NCBI GenBank assembly: GCA_958510875.1
Contig: OY294067.1
Span: 148,912,243 to 148,976,242, forward strand
DNA from: Endomychus coccineus
Taxonomy: Eukaryota > Arthropoda > Insecta > Coleoptera > Endomychidae
Direction of reading: 5' to 3'
DNA: 64,000 nucleotides
Under the pieces are notes generated by a model. It was given only the letters and a program-made list of their open reading frames with translations, made no database searches and had not been told where the DNA came from. The position numbers and the translations under genes are program-made. Shown piece by piece: positions 1 to 12,767 of the stretch; the first letter of the stretch is position 1, and each line of letters begins with the position of its first letter.

Positions 1-1355
1 GACCATTTAAAGTTTACATTTTTCCTAAGAAGGTTATGAAAAGGCTCCAATATTATTGACGCGTTTGGAATGTATTTTAAATAAAAGTTGATCTTTCCTA
101 AAAGTTGTCTAATATTTTTTTGATTCTGGGGTACTGGAAAATTTTTAATTGCAATTAAATTGTCATTTAGGGGTCTTATCATGTTTCCTCCTATTTCATG
201 TCCCATATACACAACTGAACTATCAGCAAAAGAACATTTCTTTAAGTTTAATTTGAAACCTGCATTTTTTATGGCCATCAGGGTTTTATCAATATGACTC
301 AAGTGTTCTGAAATGTTTTTCGAAAAAATCAGAATGTCATCTATATAATTTATGACAAATGCATTGAGATCATTTTTAGAGATTACGTCATTCAGTATTC
401 TCTGAAAAATTGCTGGAGCTGATTTCAGGCCAAAAGGTAAGCATGACCATTGAAAGTGGCCGTTATGTTTGATGAATGCCGTCTTTTGTTTATCTTTTTG
501 TCTAATCGGAATCGACCAAAACGCCGAATTTATGTCTAGTTTTGTGAAAAACGAGCAATCGCGCGCTAAAAGTAACAAGTCATCTATTATGGGGAATGGA
601 TGGCATTCGGGGACAATTATTTTATTGAGTTCACTGTAGTCAATACAAAAACGTGATTTTCTCCTTTCCTCCTTCTTAAAAACAAGAGTTACCGGAGAAG
701 CGTATGGACTGATGAAGTGTTCGATGAGACCTGCTTTTAGTAGAGATTTTATTTGTGTATTTATTTCATCTTTATCCTGCAACGAGCATTTGTAGGGTTT
801 TCTTGCGATGTATTTGTTCTTTGTAAGTTTTATCGTTGCCTCGTAGTTGCTCACGGTGCCGATATCGTATTTGTTTTCAGCGAAAATTTTGTTATGTTCA
901 TCCAATAGACATTCCAGAGACGCTTTGCTGTTACAGTTTGTGTTTACATTCGTAATTATAGTATTTATTTTGGTTTCGTTATCTAAATTAGATCATTCTC
1001 CATATTTTTGAAAAATTTTCAAGTTTTCATTCTGACATAACCTAAATTCTTCAATAACGTCTAATCCCAGAAGAATATCATTTTGAAATGATTCACTTTT
1101 TATTAAAAAAAAGGGCCAATTTTTTGAAATATTAAAAATTTTTAAAGGTATTATAATTGTACCTAACGTTTCAGTGAAACCTGAAACTGTATTTATTTTT
1201 TTCGCCCCACTTATATTTCCATTTAATTTTAATCTTTTTACAGTGTTATAATTTATTACCGATATATTGGCTCCAGAATCATAAAGCGCACTAACCGGAT
1301 AGTTGTTCACTAGAACTTTTAATATGACAAGTGGGGTAGTTATTCGTTTTTTGAT
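1..1355 (-). mobile_element. Ty3/gypsy pol: protease and reverse transcriptase (3' part outside window)
   Basis: Read on the minus strand, an open frame from 1355 encodes an aspartic protease (ALYDSGAN active-site motif near 1270) followed, in the same frame, by a Ty3/gypsy reverse transcriptase. The RT shows an LDINSAFW-type palm motif, an LPFGLKSAP motif, the catalytic YIDD at 336-347 and the thumb-side YMGHEIGG motif. It is still open where the window begins, so RNase H and integrase lie outside. One in-frame TGA (993-995) separates protease and RT; otherwise the RT is uninterrupted. In the family these enzymes mature the Gag-Pol polyprotein and copy element RNA into DNA in cytoplasmic particles. 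The frame is the same as that of the gag ORF upstream, with four stops between them (TAA, TAG, TGA, TGA), unlike the usual frameshifted gag-pol junction. The copy is probably decayed but fairly young. Confidence 0.93.
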
Positions 1356-1391
1356 TCATCACATGATGAGATACTATCTTGGATTTCCAAG

Positions 1392-2555
1392 TTATTTATC
1401 ATTTTTAAAATTTGGGTATTTATTGCGACATAAGTTTTCTGGATGAAATCTGTTTGGGAAACCTCTATCTTTGCAGAACGAGCAAGGTTTCAAATCCGAT
1501 TTATTCGAGAATTTAATTTGTGTTTTATTTCCAATTACCGAAGTATTTTTATTAATAACCAAACTTTCTAATTGTCGAATACACGACATCAATTTATCGA
1601 TTGAGTTCAAATCCCTTTTACTGATCCGTGATCTAATTTGAGATGACAGACCCAATACAATAAAATGTATTTGGCTATTCATGGTTAATTCAGGATCAGC
1701 ATCTATAAGTGAGTTTCTTTTTCTAAGGGCATAATCTAAAAGTGGCCCACTAATATAACGGAAAGTGTATGCATAATTTATTTCAGCCCAACCTATCTCG
1801 GAAAAGGTGTCAAGAAAAGAGTTTTGCCAAAATTCCCACGGATACGAGATGGTGTGTGTTTTTAGAAAGGCGAGGAACCAATCAAGAGCCGGTCCTTCTA
1901 AAAAAAGTTTTAATACTCCTGGAAAACGCGCGTTATCTATATTTAAACGATTGCATTCCTGCACTAAAAGGTCTAGAAATATTTTCGCGTTTTTATTTTT
2001 TCCCGGAAATTTATCCAAAATCATATCTTTTACCACTGAATGTAGGGATCTGTTTTCAACCGGTTCATTTTTGGGAGTTAGAGGTGGGGCAGAGTAGGGA
2101 TCTGTGCAAGCTCGTGCTTCGTCCAAATAGAGACCGTCAAAGCATACGTTACCCTCCTTATCTGAGTAAATGTCTTTGAGTTCGTTCACTAGTGAGATCC
2201 ATACATTCCGGAAATTTCCACGTGTCTTCATACTCTTGGTTACATTTTTAACAATGCTCGTGTCGAATAATTTCAGGTGGTTTTCTTTGAGTTGATGCTC
2301 CTTTGGGAATTGAAAAATGGTGTCCTCTCCTTCTAGCTGCACGGTGAGCACCTTCACAATCGTGGTTTTTGCATCCAGGCAATCCGAGACAAAATGAAAT
2401 CTCGCCCGTGGTGACGTCATGATATGTTGTTGATTTGTAGGTCTGAAATCAAGACTTGCCGAACCTTGTTGGTTTCTCCTGGATTCAGGGACTAAGTACA
2501 GCTGTTGATGCGAGTAAATACTGCAAGTTTTATTACAACACTTTAGAACATACAC
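1392..2555 (-). CDS. Ty3/gypsy Gag with C-terminal zinc knuckle
   Basis: An open frame of 387 codons lies directly upstream of the protease/RT on the same strand. Residues 357-375 form a CX2CX9HX4C knuckle, the retroelement nucleocapsid signature, and the middle has a capsid-like retrotransposon Gag region (FLEGPALDWF, WEFWQNSFLDTF). Gag packages element RNA into virus-like particles. The first Met at 2555 falls inside the LTR, before its poly(A) signal ends; the internal Met at residue 46 (codon ending at 2420) is a better start, giving a protein of about 342 residues. The frame is intact over its whole length, which fits a recent insertion, but whether it is translated with pol cannot be told from the in-frame stops that follow. 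Confidence 0.88.
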   Translation of the reverse strand: MYVLKCCNKTCSIYSHQQLYLVPESRRNQQGSASLDFRPTNQQHIMTSPRARFHFVSDCLDAKTTIVKVLTVQLEGEDTIFQFPKEHQLKENHLKLFDTSIVKNVTKSMKTRGNFRNVWISLVNELKDIYSDKEGNVCFDGLYLDEARACTDPYSAPPLTPKNEPVENRSLHSVVKDMILDKFPGKNKNAKIFLDLLVQECNRLNIDNARFPGVLKLFLEGPALDWFLAFLKTHTISYPWEFWQNSFLDTFSEIGWAEINYAYTFRYISGPLLDYALRKRNSLIDADPELTMNSQIHFIVLGLSSQIRSRISKRDLNSIDKLMSCIRQLESLVINKNTSVIGNKTQIKFSNKSDLKPCSFCKDRGFPNRFHPENLCRNKYPNFKNDK

Positions 2556-2790
2556 AAAACATTTATAAATTACAAATTACCTGAATCAACAACAAGTACA
2601 CAGTTTTACTTGTCTACAACAAGTTATATAAATTGTATACACAATAACAATGGCGGATTAACGATAAGTACAGGCACTGTTTACTAATCAAGTGACAATA
2701 ACGTACTACCGTGTGTTCTCTCCTCGGCAGCGCAGCTCTGACCTTTCTCAATGACATAAACCGCCCGCATCGTTAGTTTGGACGAGTCCA
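2500..2790 (-). repeat. Probable 5' LTR of the gypsy element
   Basis: The segment upstream of gag on the minus strand carries a TATATAA-like box near 2620-2630 and an AATAAA poly(A) signal at 2529-2534, ordered as in an LTR. A TGT-starting edge near 2790 is plausible. The 3' LTR is outside the window, so the limits are estimates. I could not identify a primer-binding site with confidence. Confidence 0.5.
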
Positions 2791-2829
2791 AACTTACAAC
2801 CTTAAAATACGTTTATGTCAAAATGATAA

Positions 2830-4549
2830 AATTGTCAGTTACGACCTTCTTGCTTGGCACGGCAGTATAGGCCTGAGCAATACGCCTGCCAGCTAATAAC
2901 GTTATTTATCTTTTTGAAAAAGTGAAGATCTTTGTACCTTCAAGAAAAATAACCCATTCTATATATTTTATCTCTTCCCTTTTGAAAATTGCGAAAAAGA
3001 ATATACTGGCCATCTTTCCCAATACATCGATAAAAGAGATTGAATTGATAAACAGGGGATTCATCCACTGCACTCAATGAACATATTAAAGAATACAAAC
3101 AATTCATTTGACTACGACAATACGAAATATTTTAATATTGATGAACGTGTAATATTAGAAGGTGTCCAAATTGAGAAAAACAATTGTGTTAATGACAAAA
3201 TTGATTCTAATTTCTCAAACCTTTACGATATACTGAACCAAACATAACCAAATTCAGATCAATTAGCTGGAAAGGTGGGACTTTTGAACTCCGTGTGAAT
3301 TCTGCCAAATGTGGTGCTGTTTGCGTTATTTATTTGGGATTCATGAGCGATTACCTAGCGTGTAGAAGGTTTTGTTTGCTGCTGTAAACCAGTGACACGG
3401 AATCGCAATTGCCGTTGAAAAGCAATAAAGAAATTCTGTTTAACACAAAACACTTTATTCAAAGTTTGGAAAATAGAGCCGTTAGCCGTATATAATATAT
3501 CGTCACAAAGTGGAAACACGCCATTCCGAATGTAGCAAATAGATGATACATTCCTTCAGCATATTTCCGATAACGTATTTCCCGCGGGTGTCGTTCTCTT
3601 TGAACACAATAGATGACGGCAATGCAGCATCAAGTGCAATTGGCAGCTGTATATTTACTCTATTTCATTTGGAATTAGTGTTCTTATAGAAGTTCTGGAA
3701 GAAGTATGAGTGCTCAGGATCATTCAATTACCCAATCTTTTTGTTTGTGTCATTTTCGAATGAATTCAAAGTGTTCAGGGTCAGATTCAGTTTTATCGAA
3801 TAATTTATTAAAAATGAACAATGAACAAACGTTGAAGGTAATTTGCATTATTAGGAGGATGATCGAAGGTTATGGATCGAATAAATCTTGCTGATACATC
3901 TTTAGATTCATGGACAATCAGGAATATTACAATAATCTTATATTCTGATCTAATTAGCATTTCTGGGAATTTCTTGTCATAAGAATCATTCATTCGGGTG
4001 AAAAATTCTAGAAAAAAAATGGTGAGGTTTGCGTTGAGTTAGAGGCAGCTGGAAATATGCGTATTGCTGCGGAAAAACAGAACATTCATAATAAACTAGG
4101 TGAAGGCCTGGTCCAAATCATATTTCGGAAGTACTGTCGCTCCAGATAATTGGACAAAAACGTCCTTCAATATAGGTGGAGACCGTTGGTCAGGAGTGAC
4201 CGCTGTGTTGATTGTTGCTTCGTTATCTCTACAAAGACGAATAGATCCATTAAGTTTTCTACCAGAACAATCGACGTAGCTCAGTGAAAAAGTGAAATTG
4301 GCCGCAGAGCTCCTAACATCTCAAGTTCAAATTTCGTTTATGACCCGAGCTGCCAGAGCGTAAGGTGCCGGACTTGCCCTTGAGTTTTTTGATGTTGCGA
4401 AAAAGTGATACATCTAATTGTAACGCTGGATGCTCAAAGCTTTGTTCAAGTATACTATGATTCTTGAGACCATTGACAAGGTGAAGAAGAAAAACTGCCT
4501 TCTTGCCTTTGAAATCAACCAAGACATCTTTGAGACCTACACCTGGCTG
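2830..4549. other. Unassigned AT-rich stretch with one short open frame
   Basis: No recognisable gene or repeat end. The best open frame is a 56-codon ORF at 3077-3247 (plus), rich in Asn and Asp and beginning MNILKNTNNS. It resembles nothing I know and may be a fragment of a decayed element. Confidence 0.4.
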
Positions 4550-7500
4550 TTATGATCTTCTCCTAGATGAAGATCGTAAACCTGTTTCAAATCCTCTGAC
4601 GTTGACCAAAAGACTCCTAAAATTCTCTGAATAAGCCCCGACACTGCTGCTTCCGACTCCACTACCATAGATAATATATTTTCATCAAATTCCACGTACT
4701 CCACAATGGCCGTTATGAACTCTTATGGAGATACATTGGAGAGGCCGAATGGCTAAATCAATTTGACGGCGAATCACAACCACAACAAGCTGTATGGAAC
4801 TTGAAGAAGATTGTGTAGCATGGTTAGGCTTTGCTGTTACATGGAGAGCAAACAATTGCTGTTTCATGTGCGACTGAATTGTCTGCTTCAATTGAATGGA
4901 TTCAATTGTTCTGTTTTTGCTTGTTCGCCCTCGGGTTACCATATTTGTGGTTGAATTTCCGAAGATTGGCTTAGGAAATTCCAGCGACAAGACGTTCTCC
5001 ACCATACCATTTGCAGACAAGAGTCTGAATTCATTATTAATTGCGTAATCTTGTGATCTACTGCGCAATGAAGACAGATGATAATCTGCTGTCAGAATCT
5101 GTGGATTCTATATTTGTGACTCCTGAAATTAAATGAAACGATCTACTTTCAACTGTCCTCTGCTTCTCTGAATGCCGTTTCGATAGCAACCAGAAGACTA
5201 GAATAGCTTTCTGTACCGATCGTTTACCTACATTCTCGTCCTCGAGACCTTGTCAAGTTGATTTCGAATCATGTTTTCAAAAATCACACTCAAACCACAA
5301 TTTGCCTACAATTTACGGATTTCGACAACGTTTGATCCAGGTTTTCATCATTATGGGTATACCCATAGGTACTTCATTAACTTTGAATGGTCGGTCCAGG
5401 TTCGAATTATTAGAGCACAATAAACAGCGTCAAATCGTCAACTTCTTCTGGATGTGAAACAAACATTGCACGTTAAGCTATATAGAGCCATCATTATAAA
5501 TCATGTAATCATCACCTAATATTGTCATCTATGTGCATTGTAGTTGGATTGAAGTTTGATAATTAAACCCACCTCGGCCAGTCAATAGAAAGTGAAATGT
5601 CAAAATAGCTGTTTTTGTTGTAGTAACTGCTACAACGGAAATGGTATTTTGTTGGTTGTCACTAGCACCATCTTAATTTGTGTTCTTTTATATTCGTCGC
5701 CAAAAATGTATTCAAATAGTAAGAATTCATATTCAAATTGATGATGACAAGTTGACAACATTATTTATTCATTAAGCTCCCCGATAACTGAAACCTCGCA
5801 TTAAGTTTTGGTACATATCCTCATATACCTCCACAAAATATTTCACGTTTGTTTAATGAATAGGATTTTCGTGTTTCTATCCGTTGTACCAAATCACTCC
5901 ATCGAAGAACGCAAGCAGAATTCATATTAGTTACTGAAATATATCCCGGGAATAACGACACTACGTTCTCAAATGTTCTAATAGCGAAAAATGAATCCGC
6001 AAATGTCGCATATGCAGATGGCAAAACTGAACTGTACTCACATTACCAGCTAATAGCTGATCATCGGTTGAATCATGTTCAATTACCATCATATCCTATT
6101 ATCCTCGATTACTATCGAGTTACAACTTTCTCAACTGTACATTCAAAACACATGCAACTATTTGTAATTTGCTCATTATCAACATTATCAACTTTTGATT
6201 TATTTTATTTGATATACATTTTGGCCCTAGTTTGAAATTGCCAGTTTACATATTCCAGAAGTTATGGAACACAATCTAATATGAACTGCCAGAAACGTAA
6301 TTCACAAAACAATTATCAACATCTTTCGTTTTGAGGAATTGGATGAATTGGTCTCTTATATCAAATGATAATAATAATATCATAATAGGGGCAATAATGA
6401 GGAACCTTAACGATATGTGGATGGAAATTGTGTGGATAGAGTATTGATCTATCTGGTGATCTGACCTGGGTGTTTTGTAACTTTCTTCACCTAGAACATG
6501 TCATTAACATCTGATCAGACGAACGGTGTTCGGCATTTTTATTTTTTTTCCATACTGAGATTCTGGAAATAATATTAACGGTGCATTATTATTCTTATTA
6601 AATTTCACCTGCTCACTGTAGAACTATTGTAGTATTCCGTACCTGCCTACCTCGTTCTTATCAATGCGATCGTAGACGTAGTGTTGGTCCTGAAATATAC
6701 AATGTATTCTGTCGAAAACGAAGGTTAGAAGTGTTTTGAGTCTAATAATGATATCATTCTGAGAATTTCCATACAATTATAATCGATTACTTGCTGCTGG
6801 ATGAAAATATTCACATGAAGACGACATTTCCGGTTATACCATCAACTTCGTTACTTCGACAAAAAGCTGAAGCTATATTTTCATATGTGTGTTCGAATCC
6901 TCCATATTTTCCTGGGAGGATCATCATCTGCTTTTCTTATAACTACATAGGTCTAGCCGTTCGAGATATTCAGACTTTTTTGAGTTTTCACCCTTCTCTT
7001 CGAAATTCAATGTCTGTTACTGTTCAATACTCCAAAATCGTTTCCTAGCATCAGAAAGATAGAGATGTATCTTCCTCATGGAGTATCTACTATGAGTAAG
7101 AGCAATCTGAAATTCTAGAAATTTTTGGATAAAATTTTGTTGGTATTGAGGGACATACATTTTTGCATTGTTTGCCATGGAAACTAAAACTGTGCCCTAT
7201 TTGTCATAATCGGTACTGCCGCGTACATCCACCACATCTATGTTGCGGAGGATATTCTCAAACCTACCTCTTGCGAATGTGATTATGTTGCCAGCATAGA
7301 ATCGACAGAGTATGCCGAGGGTAGTCACATCGTGGAGGAGTTGGACTTTAATTAGGCTTCAGATAACTGGGATGCCACTTCCTCTTGTGTTCTTCCTCTA
7401 GTGGTGCAAATGGTAATAGTTTGTTGTCCCATTTTAGTCTCTGCTATTTTGATAGAGGATAGTTGGTTGTCAGCACGACACGATAGCACATCTACTCTAT

Positions 7501-7968
7501 CTTTTGACTGCTTCATGTGTTGTATTTTTGAAAGCTCATTTCTTTATCCAGAGAAGGCATAAAGTTATCTTTTAAATAAGGAGCAACAAAATGTGGTTGT
7601 TTGGAAATAATTTGGAATTAATCGGATATATATGGGAATACCCTAAGCCAGAGATAAATCTGCGTCCATCAAATTGCTTCTGTGCTCATACATTTACATC
7701 CTTCCTAAATCACCTAGATATTTGTCGTTACTGTGCTTCAAGAGTGATAAAGTTTCTTGGGGAATGGTGTGACTTGTATCCTAAATATGTTCGACAGACG
7801 CTGATTTTTCACCATAATTTCTCTTCATGTGGGTAAAACATTCTTCATATCGAATGAGAATGTTCCTTCTATTTGGAATAGCATTTTGAACACGACTTCA
7901 ATCGATTTGATAAATACCGGATTTTTCGAAGTTGGAAACTCTGCTCAAACGGTATTTTAGCTTGTTCT
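4550..7968. repeat. Tandem duplication, copy A (3,419 bp)
   Basis: The sequence starting at 4550 recurs at 7969 with a constant offset of 3,419. The same open frames return with identical translations (4685/8104, 5821/9240, 6791/10210, 7591/11010), and I found no mismatch in the lines compared. The left edge is sharp: 4549 is g while 7968 is t, and the two copies agree from the tt onward. The unit encodes no intact gene; its right part contains a decayed Penelope-like fragment. Confidence 0.97.
7591..7870 (-). pseudogene. Penelope-like element GIY-YIG C-terminal fragment (copy A)
   Basis: Reading the minus strand gives HMKRNYGEKSASVEHI, then DTSHTIPQETLSLLKHS and DKYLGDLGRM, broken by stops. 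These match, block for block, the open frame at 55226-55465 (HIKKNNSEKSAIAEHI, NTGHTISQESLSLLKHS, DKYLGILERM). That region is the end of the GIY-YIG endonuclease that Penelope-like retroelements carry after their reverse transcriptase. Several in-frame stops make it a fossil. Confidence 0.75.
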
Positions 7969-10900
7969 TTATGATCTTCTCCTAGATGAAGATCGTAAAC
8001 CTGTTTCAAATCCTCTGACGTTGACCAAAAGACTCCTAAAATTCTCTGAATAAGCCCCGACACTGCTGCTTCCGACTCCACTACCATAGATAATATATTT
8101 TCATCAAATTCCACGTACTCCACAATGGCCGTTATGAACTCTTATGGAGATACATTGGAGAGGCCGAATGGCTAAATCAATTTGACGGCGAATCACAACC
8201 ACAACAAGCTGTATGGAACTTGAAGAAGATTGTGTAGCATGGTTAGGCTTTGCTGTTACATGGAGAGCAAACAATTGCTGTTTCATGTGCGACTGAATTG
8301 TCTGCTTCAATTGAATGGATTCAATTGTTCTGTTTTTGCTTGTTCGCCCTCGGGTTACCATATTTGTGGTTGAATTTCCGAAGATTGGCTTAGGAAATTC
8401 CAGCGACAAGACGTTCTCCACCATACCATTTGCAGACAAGAGTCTGAATTCATTATTAATTGCGTAATCTTGTGATCTACTGCGCAATGAAGACAGATGA
8501 TAATCTGCTGTCAGAATCTGTGGATTCTATATTTGTGACTCCTGAAATTAAATGAAACGATCTACTTTCAACTGTCCTCTGCTTCTCTGAATGCCGTTTC
8601 GATAGCAACCAGAAGACTAGAATAGCTTTCTGTACCGATCGTTTACCTACATTCTCGTCCTCGAGACCTTGTCAAGTTGATTTCGAATCATGTTTTCAAA
8701 AATCACACTCAAACCACAATTTGCCTACAATTTACGGATTTCGACAACGTTTGATCCAGGTTTTCATCATTATGGGTATACCCATAGGTACTTCATTAAC
8801 TTTGAATGGTCGGTCCAGGTTCGAATTATTAGAGCACAATAAACAGCGTCAAATCGTCAACTTCTTCTGGATGTGAAACAAACATTGCACGTTAAGCTAT
8901 ATAGAGCCATCATTATAAATCATGTAATCATCACCTAATATTGTCATCTATGTGCATTGTAGTTGGATTGAAGTTTGATAATTAAACCCACCTCGGCCAG
9001 TCAATAGAAAGTGAAATGTCAAAATAGCTGTTTTTGTTGTAGTAACTGCTACAACGGAAATGGTATTTTGTTGGTTGTCACTAGCACCATCTTAATTTGT
9101 GTTCTTTTATATTCGTCGCCAAAAATGTATTCAAATAGTAAGAATTCATATTCAAATTGATGATGACAAGTTGACAACATTATTTATTCATTAAGCTCCC
9201 CGATAACTGAAACCTCGCATTAAGTTTTGGTACATATCCTCATATACCTCCACAAAATATTTCACGTTTGTTTAATGAATAGGATTTTCGTGTTTCTATC
9301 CGTTGTACCAAATCACTCCATCGAAGAACGCAAGCAGAATTCATATTAGTTACTGAAATATATCCCGGGAATAACGACACTACGTTCTCAAATGTTCTAA
9401 TAGCGAAAAATGAATCCGCAAATGTCGCATATGCAGATGGCAAAACTGAACTGTACTCACATTACCAGCTAATAGCTGATCATCGGTTGAATCATGTTCA
9501 ATTACCATCATATCCTATTATCCTCGATTACTATCGAGTTACAACTTTCTCAACTGTACATTCAAAACACATGCAACTATTTGTAATTTGCTCATTATCA
9601 ACATTATCAACTTTTGATTTATTTTATTTGATATACATTTTGGCCCTAGTTTGAAATTGCCAGTTTACATATTCCAGAAGTTATGGAACACAATCTAATA
9701 TGAACTGCCAGAAACGTAATTCACAAAACAATTATCAACATCTTTCGTTTTGAGGAATTGGATGAATTGGTCTCTTATATCAAATGATAATAATAATATC
9801 ATAATAGGGGCAATAATGAGGAACCTTAACGATATGTGGATGGAAATTGTGTGGATAGAGTATTGATCTATCTGGTGATCTGACCTGGGTGTTTTGTAAC
9901 TTTCTTCACCTAGAACATGTCATTAACATCTGATCAGACGAACGGTGTTCGGCATTTTTATTTTTTTTCCATACTGAGATTCTGGAAATAATATTAACGG
10001 TGCATTATTATTCTTATTAAATTTCACCTGCTCACTGTAGAACTATTGTAGTATTCCGTACCTGCCTACCTCGTTCTTATCAATGCGATCGTAGACGTAG
10101 TGTTGGTCCTGAAATATACAATGTATTCTGTCGAAAACGAAGGTTAGAAGTGTTTTGAGTCTAATAATGATATCATTCTGAGAATTTCCATACAATTATA
10201 ATCGATTACTTGCTGCTGGATGAAAATATTCACATGAAGACGACATTTCCGGTTATACCATCAACTTCGTTACTTCGACAAAAAGCTGAAGCTATATTTT
10301 CATATGTGTGTTCGAATCCTCCATATTTTCCTGGGAGGATCATCATCTGCTTTTCTTATAACTACATAGGTCTAGCCGTTCGAGATATTCAGACTTTTTT
10401 GAGTTTTCACCCTTCTCTTCGAAATTCAATGTCTGTTACTGTTCAATACTCCAAAATCGTTTCCTAGCATCAGAAAGATAGAGATGTATCTTCCTCATGG
10501 AGTATCTACTATGAGTAAGAGCAATCTGAAATTCTAGAAATTTTTGGATAAAATTTTGTTGGTATTGAGGGACATACATTTTTGCATTGTTTGCCATGGA
10601 AACTAAAACTGTGCCCTATTTGTCATAATCGGTACTGCCGCGTACATCCACCACATCTATGTTGCGGAGGATATTCTCAAACCTACCTCTTGCGAATGTG
10701 ATTATGTTGCCAGCATAGAATCGACAGAGTATGCCGAGGGTAGTCACATCGTGGAGGAGTTGGACTTTAATTAGGCTTCAGATAACTGGGATGCCACTTC
10801 CTCTTGTGTTCTTCCTCTAGTGGTGCAAATGGTAATAGTTTGTTGTCCCATTTTAGTCTCTGCTATTTTGATAGAGGATAGTTGGTTGTCAGCACGACAC

Positions 10901-11387
10901 GATAGCACATCTACTCTATCTTTTGACTGCTTCATGTGTTGTATTTTTGAAAGCTCATTTCTTTATCCAGAGAAGGCATAAAGTTATCTTTTAAATAAGG
11001 AGCAACAAAATGTGGTTGTTTGGAAATAATTTGGAATTAATCGGATATATATGGGAATACCCTAAGCCAGAGATAAATCTGCGTCCATCAAATTGCTTCT
11101 GTGCTCATACATTTACATCCTTCCTAAATCACCTAGATATTTGTCGTTACTGTGCTTCAAGAGTGATAAAGTTTCTTGGGGAATGGTGTGACTTGTATCC
11201 TAAATATGTTCGACAGACGCTGATTTTTCACCATAATTTCTCTTCATGTGGGTAAAACATTCTTCATATCGAATGAGAATGTTCCTTCTATTTGGAATAG
11301 CATTTTGAACACGACTTCAATCGATTTGATAAATACCGGATTTTTCGAAGTTGGAAACTCTGCTCAAACGGTATTTTAGCTTGTTCT
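7969..11387. repeat. Tandem duplication, copy B (3,419 bp)
   Basis: Second head-to-tail copy, following copy A with no spacer. Agreement with copy A ends at 11387-11388; the next base differs (a at 11389, t at 7970). A tt dinucleotide is shared at the junctions, so 1-2 bp of microhomology lies at the breakpoint. Because the copies are indistinguishable, this is either a very recent duplication or an assembly artefact. Confidence 0.97.
11010..11289 (-). pseudogene. Penelope-like GIY-YIG fragment (copy B)
   Basis: Exact second copy of the fragment at 7591-7870, carried along by the 3,419-bp tandem duplication. It has the same stops and the same decayed GIY-YIG endonuclease end. Confidence 0.75.
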
Positions 11388-11782
11388 TATATCAATGAAG
11401 GAGTTGTATTGCAATTACTGAAAGATGATATGTGAAATTCTATCGAACTGTTTGAAGGTAGTGGCTCCAATTTGATTGATTTGTTGGATTTCATTTCCCT
11501 TTTTTGCTAAGAAAGATTTATCCTCACCATTGTACAATGCTATTCTTAAACTTCAGCTCAACGGTTGAAAGAATACCTTTCAAAACCGTAGATGAATTCC
11601 CGTTTTGTGACTGATATAAGAAATATCATACATGTTCCATCAAATATACCTACTGCCTACCTGATATGATCCTTTCACCTTCGAAAGCAGTTTAAAATTT
11701 ACCCCATTTGTGTAATAGTCATGAAAATATGGAATCTATAGTCATGGAAAACAATACAAAAGGGAGCAATCATCAACAAATA

Positions 11783-12739
11783 TATATTGGGATATCAAGA
11801 GTTGTCTTAGTCAAGGGTGATTGTGAAATCTAAAACGTGTGTCTTACTTTACGTTTGAAATAATTATGTCACTGTCACACTGACATCATCAATAACTTAC
11901 AAATTTCATACCTATTCATTTCAGTTGTGAAACAATGATGAACTACAAGTTATTATTATAATTATGTGAACTTTGAACCTTTCCAGAGGTTGTGATAGCC
12001 ACAATCCGGGTCAAAAACTGTTTTGAAATAGTTTATTCTCCGTAAATGGAATGACGTTCACGTGAGATGCTCGTAGCACTCGAGTTAGAAAAGTGCAAAC
12101 TGGTTGTACCTAATACGGCTTTACGACGACTTTTCGCGTGCCGTTTTCGCTCCATGTAGCTAGATTTGGTATTGGACAGTGCCCGACGGCCCTTCTTTTT
12201 TCGATAAATGTCCATTAAATAGGAAAATTTAATCAAAACAGTTTGGGCTATTCTCAGATCTCAGCTACGCGCGTCTAACGTGCGACGTACCAAAGGGAAT
12301 TTTCTCGCGACTAAAATATACACGAAGCGGGTAAAAGCTAGCAGCCCATAGTCAAAAACACTTTATTACAACTGGCGCCGGTCGCACGGGGCAAGAAACG
12401 GACCCAAATAACAAGACCGAGGTGAAGTGTATAAGCTTTGACTTACGCGCAGCGAGCTCCTCGAGGCATATGTCAAAATGATTCAGTTCGTAGCTAATTA
12501 CATACGACGTCTGGCGTTCATGCAATTATGTTTTTAAATAATTCGAACCTTCTTATTACGATAGGCCACGTGAAAATCCCAGAGTCCAAAGCGATTTCTG
12601 AGTGTTACAATATGCGAAATTTCGCACTTTTAGAAACTTCAAATTAATTATGACATAATTATTTCAAACGTACAGTAAGAAACACGTTTTAGATTTCACG
12701 ACCATCCTTAACCAAGATAATTTTTGATATTCCGGTATC
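11783..12739. mobile_element. 957-bp element with 89-bp terminal inverted repeats
   Basis: Bases 11783-11871 match the reverse complement of 12651-12739 at roughly 80-85 percent, including an unbroken GTGAAATCTAAAACGTGT block and a shared inner end AATAATTATGTCA. The two arms differ mostly by transitions. The interior is GC-richer than its surroundings but holds no recognisable transposase; a 67-codon basic open frame at 12033-12236 (minus) is not similar to anything I know. No clear target duplication was seen. Best read as a non-autonomous DNA transposon. Confidence 0.75.
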
Positions 12740-12767
12740 AGAAACAGGCAATTTACTGACATTTTCT

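Noticed and set aside
1769..2179. Plus-strand open frames opposite gag
   Set aside because: Shadows of the minus-strand gag ORF.
3077..3247. 56-codon ORF rich in Asn/Asp
   Set aside because: Too short and unrecognised to call a gene; noted in the stretch description only.
4685..8487. Repeated 127-codon minus frame (starts MRSRSQDYAIN)
   Set aside because: Present twice only because of the tandem duplication; composition and sequence give no sign of a real protein.
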